A DNA stretch of 64,000 nucleotides. Source: Neglectibacter timonensis. GTDB taxonomy: Bacteria; Bacillota; Clostridia; Oscillospirales; Acutalibacteraceae. The translations under genes and the position numbers were made by a program. This document shows positions 17,685 through 26,236 of this stretch, in pieces. The number at the start of each line of letters is the position of its first letter. Position 1 is the first letter of the stretch. A model generated the notes under the pieces. That model saw nothing but the letters and a program-made list of their open reading frames with translations, had not been told where the DNA came from and ran no database searches. The stretch is taken from NCBI RefSeq assembly GCF_900048895.1, contig NZ_LT160638.1, positions 124,001-188,000 on the forward strand, in the 5' to 3' direction.

Positions 17685-19097
17685 TTAGGCGTCTCCCAGA
17701 CGCTGTACGGTCAGGCCCAATTCCTGGAAGTTAAAACCTGCCTGATCCACCACCACGGTTACCGAAGAGGAAGAGTCCACTTGGAAAGGGACACTGAAGG
17801 ATAGGGTTGCCAACTCGGTGGATGAGGTGAAGGTGTGCCTTGCAGAGCCTCCGGTGACGGGCACGCCGTCCCGGTAAAGCTGCACCAGCACGGTGGCTGG
17901 AATCGTGGTCCCGGTTTCTGGGCCGGCAGTTCCCTGGAAGGTAGCTTGGTAGATACCGGGTTGGGTGATCTGCACGTCGGGAGAACCCGCAGTATGGGTA
18001 ATGGAGTATCCTGAAACCAGCGGATTATCGGTAAATACCAGGGCGCCTCCAGCGGAACTGGGCTGCGTTGAAGCATCCACGGTTGCCAGCACTTCAGGAG
18101 CGCCTCCTCCCGGTTCACCGCGAGGAATCACAAAATCGAACACTGCGTTTTCTTCGGTTCCGGAATTGATGACCTGAGCTTCCGTACCGGGATCTCCGGT
18201 AATGACAGAACCAATACTGATAGTGGCCGCTGCGCCAGTGGGTCCGGTAGGCCCGTCTGCGCCGGTGGGCCCCGTCGGCCCTTCTGGACCTTCTATTCCC
18301 TGTGGGCCGGTGGGGCCCTCGGCGCCAGTTGCACCCCTGGGAATCGTAAAGTCCAGTACAGCTTCGTTTTCGTCGCCATTGTCTGTGACAGTGGCGGGCT
18401 GTCCGGGTTCTGCGGTAGTAGTGGTGTTGATCCGGACACTCCGGCCGGTAGCTCCTGTTGGTCCGGCAGTTCCCGCAGGGCCGGTCGGACCAGTAGCTCC
18501 CGCAGGGCCAGTGGCGCCCCTGGGAATATAGAAATTCAGTTCTCCCGTGGTATCGTCACCGGTGTCGGTGACCATGGCGTTTTGGCCGGGGTCAAGAGTT
18601 GTGGTAGTCCCAACGCGAACGCTGCGACCGGTTGGTCCTGTAGCCCCTGTTGGTCCTGTGGCTCCTGCAGCGCCGGTAGGACCGGTGGGGCCGGTTGGTC
18701 CGGCGGCACCTGTAGGGCCTGTGGCTCCTGTAGGACCAGTGGCGCCATTGGTTCCGGGGAGTCCCTGTACTCCCTGCGCTCCGGTGGGACCTATTGTTCC
18801 CTGCGGACCTTGAGGGCCCTGAAGTCCCTGAATTCCCTGGGGGCCGGTAGGTCCAGGCAGACCTGTAGCGCCGGTAGGTCCGGGAGGGCCTTGAATCCCT
18901 TGAACGCCCTGAATCCCCTGTGGCCCGGTTGGCCCCATAGGGCCTGTTGGTCCGGTGTTGCCCTGGGGGCCTTGAGGTCCGGGGACGGGACAGCATGGGG
19001 GACAGGGAGGCGGACAAGGTGGCGGAGGACAGGGAGAGGGGTGGCATGGCCGGGGACAGGAATCAAAGCACCCGTCTGACGGTCTGTAAATATTCAT
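17685..19097 (-). CDS. Collagen-like triple-repeat surface/exosporium protein (BclA-like)
   Basis: A 470-residue protein. A Cys/Pro-rich head (residues 1-37, eight Cys) is followed by Gly-X-Y repeats rich in GPTGATG and GIQGLQGPQ (about 38-157, 194-218, 254-289). Three related ~36-residue non-collagen blocks interrupt them at about 158-193, 219-253 and 290-326, each ending IPRG. Residues ~333-470 form a TNF/C1q-like beta domain as in BclA. Such proteins form hairy fibres on spores or cells, with Thr residues as glycosylation sites. AAGGAGAT precedes the ATG. A sporulation-type promoter candidate lies at 19159. GC content is raised by the Gly/Pro repeats. Confidence 0.88.
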   Translation of the reverse strand: MNIYRPSDGCFDSCPRPCHPSPCPPPPCPPPCPPCCPVPGPQGPQGNTGPTGPMGPTGPQGIQGVQGIQGPPGPTGATGLPGPTGPQGIQGLQGPQGPQGTIGPTGAQGVQGLPGTNGATGPTGATGPTGAAGPTGPTGPTGAAGATGPTGATGPTGRSVRVGTTTTLDPGQNAMVTDTGDDTTGELNFYIPRGATGPAGATGPTGPAGTAGPTGATGRSVRINTTTTAEPGQPATVTDNGDENEAVLDFTIPRGATGAEGPTGPQGIEGPEGPTGPTGADGPTGPTGAAATISIGSVITGDPGTEAQVINSGTEENAVFDFVIPRGEPGGGAPEVLATVDASTQPSSAGGALVFTDNPLVSGYSITHTAGSPDVQITQPGIYQATFQGTAGPETGTTIPATVLVQLYRDGVPVTGGSARHTFTSSTELATLSFSVPFQVDSSSSVTVVVDQAGFNFQELGLTVQRLGDA

Positions 19098-19158
19098 ATA
19101 AAAAGATCTCCTTCATGTCCGATTGTTTTTTGGAAGGCTAAGAAAGCATTCCATTCAT

Positions 19159-19186
19159 TAGGGTATGCGGACAGGCAGGAAATTGT
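19159..19186 (-). promoter_or_regulatory. Candidate sigma-K/sigma-E-type sporulation promoter
   Basis: Reading leftwards, AC (19186-19185), 17 bp, CATACCCTA (19167-19159), matching the B. subtilis sigma-K pattern AC-N16/17-CATAnnnTA. No sigma-A promoter is evident upstream of the collagen-like gene. The motif has little information, so chance is possible. Confidence 0.35.
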
Positions 19187-19291
19187 GTGCTGCGATGAAA
19201 TAGCCGGAGATGGGGCGCATGGAACGAATGGTTTCCCTTTTGCGAAACAGGTGATAAAATAAAGAATATAGAGAAGTTTGGGGGAATTGGA

Positions 19292-19969
19292 ATGAAGAAA
19301 GCTCTGATCCTGGATGGATACGGAACGCTGTTTTTCACAGGCACGGGTTCGGTGGATGCTGCGGGGAAGGTTTTGGCCAAACGGGGGCGCTTCGACCTGG
19401 ATGCGAAAGAATTCTATGCCCGGTGGAAGCAGATTCACCGGCAGCATTTGGAAGCTCCCGGCACCTTTTTGACGGAGGAGGTCCTTTATCACAGGGACCT
19501 GAGAGAACTGTATGCCGAATATGCCATAGAGGGAGATCCGGATGAGGATGTACAGATCATGCTGGATATTCTGGGGAATAGGACGGCCTATCCGGAAGTG
19601 AAGGAGGTCTTGGAAAAGCTCTCACATCGGATGACGCTCTGCATCGGCTCTACATCGGACACGGCTCCTCTGCTGCAGGATCTGGAGAGAAGCGGGCTGC
19701 CTGTCAGCAGGGTGTTTACTTCAGAAGGACTTCGGGTCTATAAACCCCATCGCAGTTTTTACCGGAGTATCCTGAAGCAGCTGGGGCTTGAGGCGTCACA
19801 AACACTATTTGTGGGGGACTCTCTGCGGGACGATGTGTTTGGGCCGCAGAGAGTGGAAATGCAGGCCTGCTGGGTGAACCGGAAAGGAGAACAGGCGGAG
19901 GATGTGACGCCCGATTTTGAAATACGGGACCTGCGGGGGCTGCCGGAGCTAGTAGATGCCCTGCTGTAA
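19292..19969 (+). CDS. HAD-superfamily hydrolase of the D-x-Y (haloacid dehalogenase-like) type
   Basis: A 225-residue HAD protein: motif I LILDGYGTLF, motif II IGSTSD, a conserved Lys in RVYKPHRSFY and motif IV FVGDSLRDDVFG. The residue two after the nucleophilic Asp9 is Tyr, as in L-2-haloacid dehalogenases, and not the Asp used as general acid by HAD phosphatases. That argues against ordinary phosphatase chemistry, though some D-x-Y members are not dehalogenases. GGGGGAATTGGA lies upstream of the ATG. Confidence 0.85.
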   Translation: MKKALILDGYGTLFFTGTGSVDAAGKVLAKRGRFDLDAKEFYARWKQIHRQHLEAPGTFLTEEVLYHRDLRELYAEYAIEGDPDEDVQIMLDILGNRTAYPEVKEVLEKLSHRMTLCIGSTSDTAPLLQDLERSGLPVSRVFTSEGLRVYKPHRSFYRSILKQLGLEASQTLFVGDSLRDDVFGPQRVEMQACWVNRKGEQAEDVTPDFEIRDLRGLPELVDALL

Positions 19970-19982
19970 CCTGCTGAGGCGA

Positions 19983-20037
19983 AAAAACTGCCGGAAACAC
20001 GGTCTGGCTGTTGCCATTCCGGTTTCCGGCAGTTTTT
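19983..20037. terminator. Bidirectional terminator between HAD and VanY genes
   Basis: A perfect stem of about 16 bp (AAAAACTGCCGGAAAC at 19983-19998 with its complement at 20022-20037), with A/T tracts at both ends; the genes converge. Confidence 0.88.
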
Positions 20038-20053
20038 ATGGAAAATAAGGCGG

Positions 20054-20815
20054 TCAGGCCTTCAAGTATTCCTCCAGGCACAGGCCCTGCGTCATGATCT
20101 CCTGCGCAGTCTCTTTTCCAACATAGCGGTAATGCCAGGGTTCATAGCTTACGCCGGTGAGGTCAGTCTTGTCTTTCGGATAGCGGAGGATAAAACCATA
20201 TTCCGTGCAGTGTTCCATCAGCCACTGCTGTTCCGCGGTATTTTCCTGTTCTTCCACCAAAAGCTGGTAATTTTCTGACACAATATCCGCGGCCAACCCC
20301 AGTTCGTGCTCGCTGGTGCCGGGCTGGGCCACATAACGGGAGGCCTCCTCCACGGCGTCCTCCTGGGCGATTCCCTCGTCCAGACAGCGTTCCACCCGGT
20401 TGTCAAAAAGAGTCTGCTGCAGTTCCCGGGAGCGGTAGCCGGAGCATACCACCGGGGACAGGCCCTCTTCACGCATCTTGTCCAGCATGGCTTGCAAAGA
20501 GCCGGATGCCCTGCTGTCGAACTGCTCTCCATTGCCGTCAATGGGAGAAAGTTCGGGAGAGTAGTTTTCGGGCAGGGGGTGCCTGGAATTGACCAGGGTC
20601 AGGTTCCACTCCTCCTCTTGGGGAAAATCTCCTGTCTGTGACGAATCCCGGATGTCCGGCTCCCAGCTTTCCACAAAGTACGCCGAAGCCTGGGGCATGG
20701 CAAAGGCAATCAAAACCACTACAAGGCAGCCCAGTATGCACAAACATGGAATGAGCAGTAAGCGGGAGTGCGGCGGCCTCCGTCTGGGGTTCCGGTATTC
20801 AAATTTTCGAGACAT
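20054..20815 (-). CDS. VanY-type D-alanyl-D-alanine carboxypeptidase (peptidase M15B)
   Basis: A 253-residue membrane-anchored peptidase. A basic N-terminus and one hydrophobic segment (about 18-42) precede an extracellular domain with the zinc motifs SEHELGLAAD (SxHxxGxAxD) and EPWHYRYVG (ExxH), plus the substrate-binding VVCSGYRSRELQQ. It trims D-Ala from peptidoglycan stem peptides. It is downstream of the two-component cluster (180-base gap), so it could be part of an envelope-stress output, but no vancomycin resistance genes are nearby. Confidence 0.93.
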   Translation of the reverse strand: MSRKFEYRNPRRRPPHSRLLLIPCLCILGCLVVVLIAFAMPQASAYFVESWEPDIRDSSQTGDFPQEEEWNLTLVNSRHPLPENYSPELSPIDGNGEQFDSRASGSLQAMLDKMREEGLSPVVCSGYRSRELQQTLFDNRVERCLDEGIAQEDAVEEASRYVAQPGTSEHELGLAADIVSENYQLLVEEQENTAEQQWLMEHCTEYGFILRYPKDKTDLTGVSYEPWHYRYVGKETAQEIMTQGLCLEEYLKA

Positions 20816-20995
20816 TCGGGATCCTCTCCTTTATCGAAAAGTGACGTTATCTTCAGGATACAGGGCCTGTGTATCTGAATACGAGCCAACTTGCATCAAA
20901 GTTACATAATTGGGGATTTTTCCAAAGAAAATATCTGACAAACAGGTTTTAAAGAAGGAGGCTGATACAAGAACCGAGGATTGCCCTGCGGCCGT

Positions 20996-21787
20996 CTAGA
21001 AAAGGATGATCCTCATATCTGTGACGCCGTCTCCATACAGAGCATAGCGGATTTTTTTATCTTTGGAAGAAAATTCTAAAGGGCAGCTGGACGAGGCGGC
21101 GTTCAGCTGACAATCTATTCCCAGGTATTCTCCAAAACCTTTTGCTGTGTTTTCCCATAGGGGAAGGAGATACGGGGCGTCTTCGTCGGAGTCGATGGAA
21201 ATGGAGGAATCATAGGGCAGCGTAAAGGAATACTCCAGTATCCTGCCGGTTTCCGCATCCAGGCTCAAGGACAGGTAATGGTCGCTGGCCCCTTCCGGGG
21301 CGGCAAGAGAAAGATTCCAAATACTGACAGACTGGGAAAGGTCCTCTGTGTCGGTGTAGACCACGAGGGTGAGCTGGGTGGCAGCGGAGAGGGAGAAGTC
21401 ATATTCTGCGGGGAAAGCCCCGCATTTTATCATCAGTTCCAGCTCCGGTTTGGCGGATTCCCAAACGGCTGCGGCCTCATCCTTAGAAAGCTCCCTTGCG
21501 CTGGTGATCATCCGGGAACTCTCCTGCCTCATCCGACAGATCAGGGCCAGTTTTTCTTTCAGGGAAAGGGCGGCGTCCGGTTCCAGTGTAACAGGGACAG
21601 CGCTCTCCAGGTGGACGCCGGGCAGGCTGAACTGATCCCGGACGCGGGAAAGAGCAGGCGGCAGCAAAGCAGCGGCAGCCACAGCAATCAGGGAAAGGAA
21701 TACCGTGAGAAAATGTTTCCAGCGGCTTATTGTGACAGTTGGTCTGCCTGTTTTGGGCGGGGCTTGCCGAAACCGTTCAGCTTTCAA
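20996..21787 (-). CDS. Membrane-anchored protein of unknown function, coupled to the sensor kinase
   Basis: Not recognised as a known family. The 263-residue protein has a basic cytoplasmic start, one hydrophobic helix (about residues 26-48) and an extracytoplasmic remainder containing YDFSLSAATQLTLVVYTD and YLSLSLDAETGRILEYSFTLPY, reminiscent of PepSY-like beta segments. The start overlaps the 3' end of the kinase gene by 11 bases, so translation is coupled. By analogy with YycH/YycI-type accessory proteins it could tune the kinase; this is inference from position only. Confidence 0.65.
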   Translation of the reverse strand: MKAERFRQAPPKTGRPTVTISRWKHFLTVFLSLIAVAAAALLPPALSRVRDQFSLPGVHLESAVPVTLEPDAALSLKEKLALICRMRQESSRMITSARELSKDEAAAVWESAKPELELMIKCGAFPAEYDFSLSAATQLTLVVYTDTEDLSQSVSIWNLSLAAPEGASDHYLSLSLDAETGRILEYSFTLPYDSSISIDSDEDAPYLLPLWENTAKGFGEYLGIDCQLNAASSSCPLEFSSKDKKIRYALYGDGVTDMRIILF

Positions 21788-23237
21788 ACCGATTCACCTC
21801 TTTCAGATGCACGGCGGCCAGGGTGCCCTTGCCGGGCGTGCTTTCAAAGGTAAGCTCGCCGCCGTGAAGCAGAACGATGCTTCTGCACAGGGAAAGGCCC
21901 AAACCGGCGCCGCCCTGGGCTCGGGCTCGGGATTTGTCAACCATATAGAAGGGTTCCGTGATTTTGTTCAGATCCTCGGCAGGGATGCCTTTGCCGTTGT
22001 CTTGAACGGCTATGGTGTAGCTGTCCTCCGGCCCCCAGTGTCCCAGAAGTGTTACAGCTCCATTCTGTCCCAGGGATTTTCTGGCGTTATCCAGAAGGTT
22101 GATGCAGACAGTCTGCATCAAATCCGGCTCCAGCGGTAATTCCGCTTCCTCACAGACGACAGAAAACCGTGCGCCCGCGATTTCCATAGACGGACGCACC
22201 GCGGCTTCCACCCGTGAAAAGAGCTGAGAGGCGAGGATTCGCCGCAGAGGAAACGCCTGCTTTTGCAGGACAATGAGCTCCATCAGCTTCATAGAAAGGG
22301 CCTCCAAACGCCTGCCCTCTTCAAAGATATAGTTCGCACAGAGTACGGTGTCTTTTTCGCCCAGGCTTCTGGAACGGAGAAGATCGGCATAGCCGATCAT
22401 GGAGGTGAGAGGCGTTTTCAGTTCATGGGCAAAGCTGGCGGTAAATTCCTCTCGTCTTCGCGCTTCCTTCTTCAACTCCTGCACGTTTTGTTCCAGCTGG
22501 GAAGCCATTGCATTGAAATCTTCAGCCAGACCGCCCAACTCGTCTTTTGACCGTACTTCCGCCCGTCGGGAGAGATCCCCCTGCGCCAATTTTCTGGTAG
22601 CGGCGGAAAGGATTTCCACAGGTCTGGTGAGACGGAGGGAGAGAAAAAAGCTGAGTACGGCGCATATGGCGGCCAGCGCGAGGGTGAGCAGCAGAAAGGT
22701 GCGGTACAGGCTGTCCCTTGACTGGAACAGGTCTGACACTTCTCTTGTGTTTTCCAGATAATAGGTTTTTTCCCCCAGGATGAGGGGGCCGGCTATGTGC
22801 AGGGTATGGGAATGGCCTGAAGAAACCAGCACGTACCCCTGGGATTCCGGCGTGAGTCCGGCGATCAGCCCGGAGGAGGGGGAGGGAAGCTGGCTGAATA
22901 CGGGATTCCCCTCTGCAGTGCAGAGCCGGAACGGAAGCGTGCCTCCGCTGATGCTGCCGGAGACCGACAGGGCGGCAGCGCGCAGCAGGGCGGAGGCGGG
23001 CGCACCGTCCGCCTCATATTGAGAGGCGGGAACACCCTTATAGGAATAGGTCTCCTGCAGCGTTTCCAGTTCCCGATGAAGAGAGCGGCGCAGCAGGCTG
23101 TTTTCCGTATAGGCAGCTTCCACCTCTTTGGAAAAAGAAGATCGAAACTGGGAGTCGATCAGTAAGAAGCTTCCCGCGCTGAAGGCAAACACGGCGGTGA
23201 ACAGAGTGCTCAAAAATACCTTCCAAAAGAACTTCAC
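21777..23237 (-). CDS. Sensor histidine kinase (HAMP, HisKA, HATPase)
   Basis: A 486-residue class I kinase. TM1 spans about 4-28, an extracytoplasmic sensor region about 29-178, TM2 about 179-200, then HAMP (LTRPVEILSAATRKLAQGDLS), the HisKA box SFAHELKTPLTSMIGYADLL with His271, and the ATPase motifs NLLDNARKS, DNGKGIP and GGAGLGLSLC. The GTG start at 23237 overlaps the response regulator's stop as GTGA; an upstream ATG frame (23309) would lie inside that gene. The signal sensed is unknown. Confidence 0.93.
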   Translation of the reverse strand: MKFFWKVFLSTLFTAVFAFSAGSFLLIDSQFRSSFSKEVEAAYTENSLLRRSLHRELETLQETYSYKGVPASQYEADGAPASALLRAAALSVSGSISGGTLPFRLCTAEGNPVFSQLPSPSSGLIAGLTPESQGYVLVSSGHSHTLHIAGPLILGEKTYYLENTREVSDLFQSRDSLYRTFLLLTLALAAICAVLSFFLSLRLTRPVEILSAATRKLAQGDLSRRAEVRSKDELGGLAEDFNAMASQLEQNVQELKKEARRREEFTASFAHELKTPLTSMIGYADLLRSRSLGEKDTVLCANYIFEEGRRLEALSMKLMELIVLQKQAFPLRRILASQLFSRVEAAVRPSMEIAGARFSVVCEEAELPLEPDLMQTVCINLLDNARKSLGQNGAVTLLGHWGPEDSYTIAVQDNGKGIPAEDLNKITEPFYMVDKSRARAQGGAGLGLSLCRSIVLLHGGELTFESTPGKGTLAAVHLKEVNRFES

Positions 23238-23908
23238 CTCGGTTCTCTCTCCCTTCCGCCTTCCAAGCGGTAACCGATTTTGTAGACGGCAAAAAGCTTC
23301 CCCTCCCATTGAAGCTTTTTGCGAAGGCGCTGCACATGCAGGTCTACGGTGCGGCTGTCCCCGGAATATTCCCCGCCCCAGACCAGCTGATAGATGCGGT
23401 CCCGAAACAGGGCGATGCCGGGATTTCGCAGGAACAACAGCAGCAGTTCATACTCTTTGACGGTGAGCTTGACGGGAATCCCCGCTTTCCTTACCGTGCG
23501 GGACAGGGTATCCGCCTCCACGTCCTCAAAGCGCAGCAGCCGGGCCTCTTTCCCGTACCGCCGCAGCACGGTTTCCACCCGGGCCAGCAGTTCCAGAATT
23601 TCAAAGGGCTTTGTCAGGTAATCTTCTGCGCCCAGACGGAGCCCCTTTACCTTGTCGTTCACATCTGTTTTTGCCGTGAGAAAGATCACGGGAATTCCCA
23701 ATGGGCGGATATAATCCATCAGTTCAAAGCCGTCGATGCCGGGCAGCATCACGTCCAGGAGCACCAGGTCAAACTGCCGTTCCTCCAGCAGGTCGGCGGC
23801 CTGTACGCCGTCTTCCGCACAGACACAGAGATACCCTGCGTCCTCCAGGCTCATCCGGATGAGATTCAGAATGGCAGGGCTGTCTTCCACAGCCAGTATT
23901 TTGTACAC
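23234..23908 (-). CDS. OmpR/PhoB-family response regulator
   Basis: A 224-residue regulator: receiver domain with phospho-acceptor Asp52 in LVLLDVMLPGIDG, acidic pocket VEDS, conserved Thr/Lys in FLTAK, then a winged-helix DNA-binding domain (VKLTVKEYELLLLFLRNPG, then SRTVDLHVQRLRKKL). The start is GTG at 23908 with a G7 run seven bases upstream. First gene of the set response regulator, kinase, membrane protein, possibly VanY. No convincing promoter was found in 23909-24136. Confidence 0.94.
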   Translation of the reverse strand: MYKILAVEDSPAILNLIRMSLEDAGYLCVCAEDGVQAADLLEERQFDLVLLDVMLPGIDGFELMDYIRPLGIPVIFLTAKTDVNDKVKGLRLGAEDYLTKPFEILELLARVETVLRRYGKEARLLRFEDVEADTLSRTVRKAGIPVKLTVKEYELLLLFLRNPGIALFRDRIYQLVWGGEYSGDSRTVDLHVQRLRKKLQWEGKLFAVYKIGYRLEGGREREPR

Positions 23909-24136
23909 AGAACCGCCCCCCCTTCTCCTTTCAGAAAAGAATACCTCAAAATTGCATCTGAATTGTATCCCAATGGGAAGTAAACGATCTTTTTCAAAAA
24001 ACGCAGCCCTTCCGCAGGGGAAGAGCCGCGTGAGAAAGCGCTGTGGGATACCCTGTCCTGAATCGTCAGCTGATTCGGAAATTTTCAGCTGCCATCCGGC
24101 AAAATCCAGGAGAAAACAGGGTTCCTCCCGGCCTGT

Positions 24137-25411
24137 CTAGCAACGGGTGAGCATAATGTCCAAAATTTCCCGGTCGGTCTCCCGCATGCCCTCCTTGGCC
24201 AGCAGTCCGACATTTTGGATGGTCCGTTCCACGCCTTTTGAGACAATGCCGTCCCCGGCCCTGAACTGCTGGCCCTCCCGGTACATGTGGTAGCCCAGGA
24301 TACCGGCATCCACAGCGGAGGCGATTTTGGCTGCGCAGGAGGCCTTGGCTCCGTCGCAGACAATCCCGGAGACAATGGCAAGTGCGTTGACCAGGGTATG
24401 GGAAATCTCCCGATATCCGCCGCCGTAAAGATAGGCGATGGCTGCGCCGCTGCCGCATCCGGCGCTCACTGCACCGCAGTAGGCGGAAAGCCTGCCGATT
24501 TCCGATTTCAGATGGATGGTGAGCAGGTTGGAAAGCGCTAGGGCCCGGTAAAGCTTTTCTCTGGAGACCCCCAGCTCTTTTGCGTATTCGATGACGGGCA
24601 GAGAAGCTGTCATCCCCTGGTTCCCACTTCCGGAAACGATGACCACCGGCAGGCGGCAGCCGTTCATGCGGGCGTCGGATCCTGCCGCCGCCATGGCCTT
24701 GGCCCGTATTTTGACATCATCTCCATAGGCGGCAAGCAGCACTTGCCCGATATTGGCGCCCCAATTTCCCCTGAGGCCTTCCTCCGCAATGCGGGTATTG
24801 TAGGAAATCTGCCGGGAAATAGGTTCCTCTATCTCCCCTAGCGGCACGGTGTCGGAAAATTCCAGAATTCCCTCCACGCTGAGAACGGATTTATCGGTGA
24901 GCCCTTCCTCCCGGGACACACGGGCGTCCACCTGCCGGAGGGCCGTGCCGTTTTTCTCAATCAGCACGATATTGGTGTGGTAATTGACAATGCGCACGGT
25001 TGCCCTGTCCGTCCCGGAAAAGGCGGTGAGAAGAATGTCGAAAAGGAAGGGGGAACGGGAGAGTTTCACCTCGATGGGAGTGTGCAGGAGGTAATCCCGG
25101 ATCCTCTCCTGCTGCTCCGGCGTCACGGAGGAGATCACTTCTAGCTGTTTTTGGGCGTCGCCGGCCGCCATCCCGGCTGCCGCTGCGGCGGGGATGCCCC
25201 GCAGGCCGCCTGTGTTGGGCACAGTGACGCTCTTGACGTTCTTGATGATGTTGCCGCTGACTTCCAGGGCGATGCGTTCGGCAGGACAACCCAGAGTTTC
25301 CCGGGCGACGGCCGCTGCATAGGCAATGGAAATGGGCTCGGTACAGCCCATTGCAGGCACCAGCTCTTCTTTTAAAATTCTGCTGTAATTCCGGATCATT
25401 TTCTCATCCAT
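24137..25411 (-). CDS. cyuA: L-cysteine desulfidase family protein (CyuA / UPF0597)
   Basis: A 424-residue enzyme related to the serine dehydratase alpha chain. Conserved Cys residues expected to hold a [4Fe-4S] cluster are in LVPAMGCTEPISIAYA, SAYCGAVSAGCGSGAA and GIVCDGAKASCAAKI. Family members break L-cysteine into pyruvate, ammonia and sulfide and are oxygen-sensitive, in keeping with an anaerobe. ATG 25411 is chosen (GGGGGAGAG upstream); a longer frame would overlap the HAD gene, which ends 22 bases before it on the same strand. Confidence 0.85.
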   Translation of the reverse strand: MDEKMIRNYSRILKEELVPAMGCTEPISIAYAAAVARETLGCPAERIALEVSGNIIKNVKSVTVPNTGGLRGIPAAAAAGMAAGDAQKQLEVISSVTPEQQERIRDYLLHTPIEVKLSRSPFLFDILLTAFSGTDRATVRIVNYHTNIVLIEKNGTALRQVDARVSREEGLTDKSVLSVEGILEFSDTVPLGEIEEPISRQISYNTRIAEEGLRGNWGANIGQVLLAAYGDDVKIRAKAMAAAGSDARMNGCRLPVVIVSGSGNQGMTASLPVIEYAKELGVSREKLYRALALSNLLTIHLKSEIGRLSAYCGAVSAGCGSGAAIAYLYGGGYREISHTLVNALAIVSGIVCDGAKASCAAKIASAVDAGILGYHMYREGQQFRAGDGIVSKGVERTIQNVGLLAKEGMRETDREILDIMLTRC

Positions 25412-25433
25412 TTCAGTTGCTCTCCCCCCTGCC

Positions 25434-26144
25434 TTACGGCAGTAATTCCAGCAGTCCGGAAATCCGGCGGATGCTGGGAATATTGTCACAGAACTCCGCT
25501 TCCGGTTTGGCGCGGATCAGGACGGGCTGGATACCCAGCTCACGGGCGCCCTGCAGGTTCTCCACACCGTCGTCCACGAACACGGTCTCTTCCGGAGGCA
25601 GGCCCATTTTTTCCAGGGCGTCCCGGTACATGCGGGGGTCGGGCTTATAGGTTCCCAGGGTATAGCTGTAGGTGACACAGGAAAAATAGGAGAGGATTCC
25701 GAAATTTTCCAGAACAGGCACAATGGAGGGCCAGGTGTCGGAAATGACGCCCAGCCGGTATTTTCCGGAAAGGGCTTCCAGCGTGTCTATGGTATCGGGA
25801 AACAGCCGGTAGTTGTCTCTGATGGTATGGACTTTATCTTCTGTCACCTTTTCCAAGTCCGTTTGAGTCAGCCCCAGTTCTGGCAGCGCTTTGGCCAGCA
25901 GGGCATAATACTCGTAAAACTGCCGGTATTCCTCGACTGTGGAGGACATCAGGTGGTTGCGGTTTAAAAGCTCCATTCCCTCTTCCCGGGCCGCATCCAC
26001 ACGTTCCCGGGGCAGGGCGCTGAGCTTGTCCCGTGGAAAGTATTTCCGTGCAAAGCCGGAAAACATCCAATCTCCCGAAGGCGGATATAGCAGGGTCCAG
26101 CCCAAATCAAAAAAAATTCCGCGCACAGGCGGCCGCAGTTCCAT
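25434..26144 (-). CDS. HAD-superfamily hydrolase
   Basis: A 236-residue HAD protein with a helical cap. Motif I is FFDLGWTLL, so the position two after the nucleophile is Gly, not Asp; motif II GVISDT; Lys in TYKPDPRMY; motif IV FVDDGVENL. Loss of the second Asp questions normal phosphatase activity. GGAGG precedes the ATG. Short spacing to the cysteine desulfidase suggests an operon of the two. Confidence 0.85.
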   Translation of the reverse strand: MELRPPVRGIFFDLGWTLLYPPSGDWMFSGFARKYFPRDKLSALPRERVDAAREEGMELLNRNHLMSSTVEEYRQFYEYYALLAKALPELGLTQTDLEKVTEDKVHTIRDNYRLFPDTIDTLEALSGKYRLGVISDTWPSIVPVLENFGILSYFSCVTYSYTLGTYKPDPRMYRDALEKMGLPPEETVFVDDGVENLQGARELGIQPVLIRAKPEAEFCDNIPSIRRISGLLELLP

Positions 26145-26176
26145 AGAAACAACCTCCTTTCATGAGGGACAGAAAT

Positions 26177-26202
26177 CCCCGCGTACATTGTCGCACGCGG
26201 GG
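26177..26202 (-). terminator. Terminator of the ABC exporter operon
   Basis: CCCCGCGT (26177-26184) pairs with ACGCGGGG (26195-26202) over a 10-base loop. The tail on the minus strand is only weakly T-rich (ATTTCTGT). Confidence 0.6.
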
Positions 26203-26236
26203 AAGCCTTTTGTCAACCTGAGAGAAGCGGTCAATT

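Noticed and set aside
18202-19079. Gly/Pro/Val-rich plus-strand open frames over the collagen gene
   Set aside because: Reverse complement of Gly-X-Y codons naturally stays open; the minus-strand protein has the RBS, head and C-terminal domain.
20816-20995. Promoter for vanY (TTGATG with AGATAC)
   Set aside because: The -10 box is too poor to support and read-through from upstream genes is possible.
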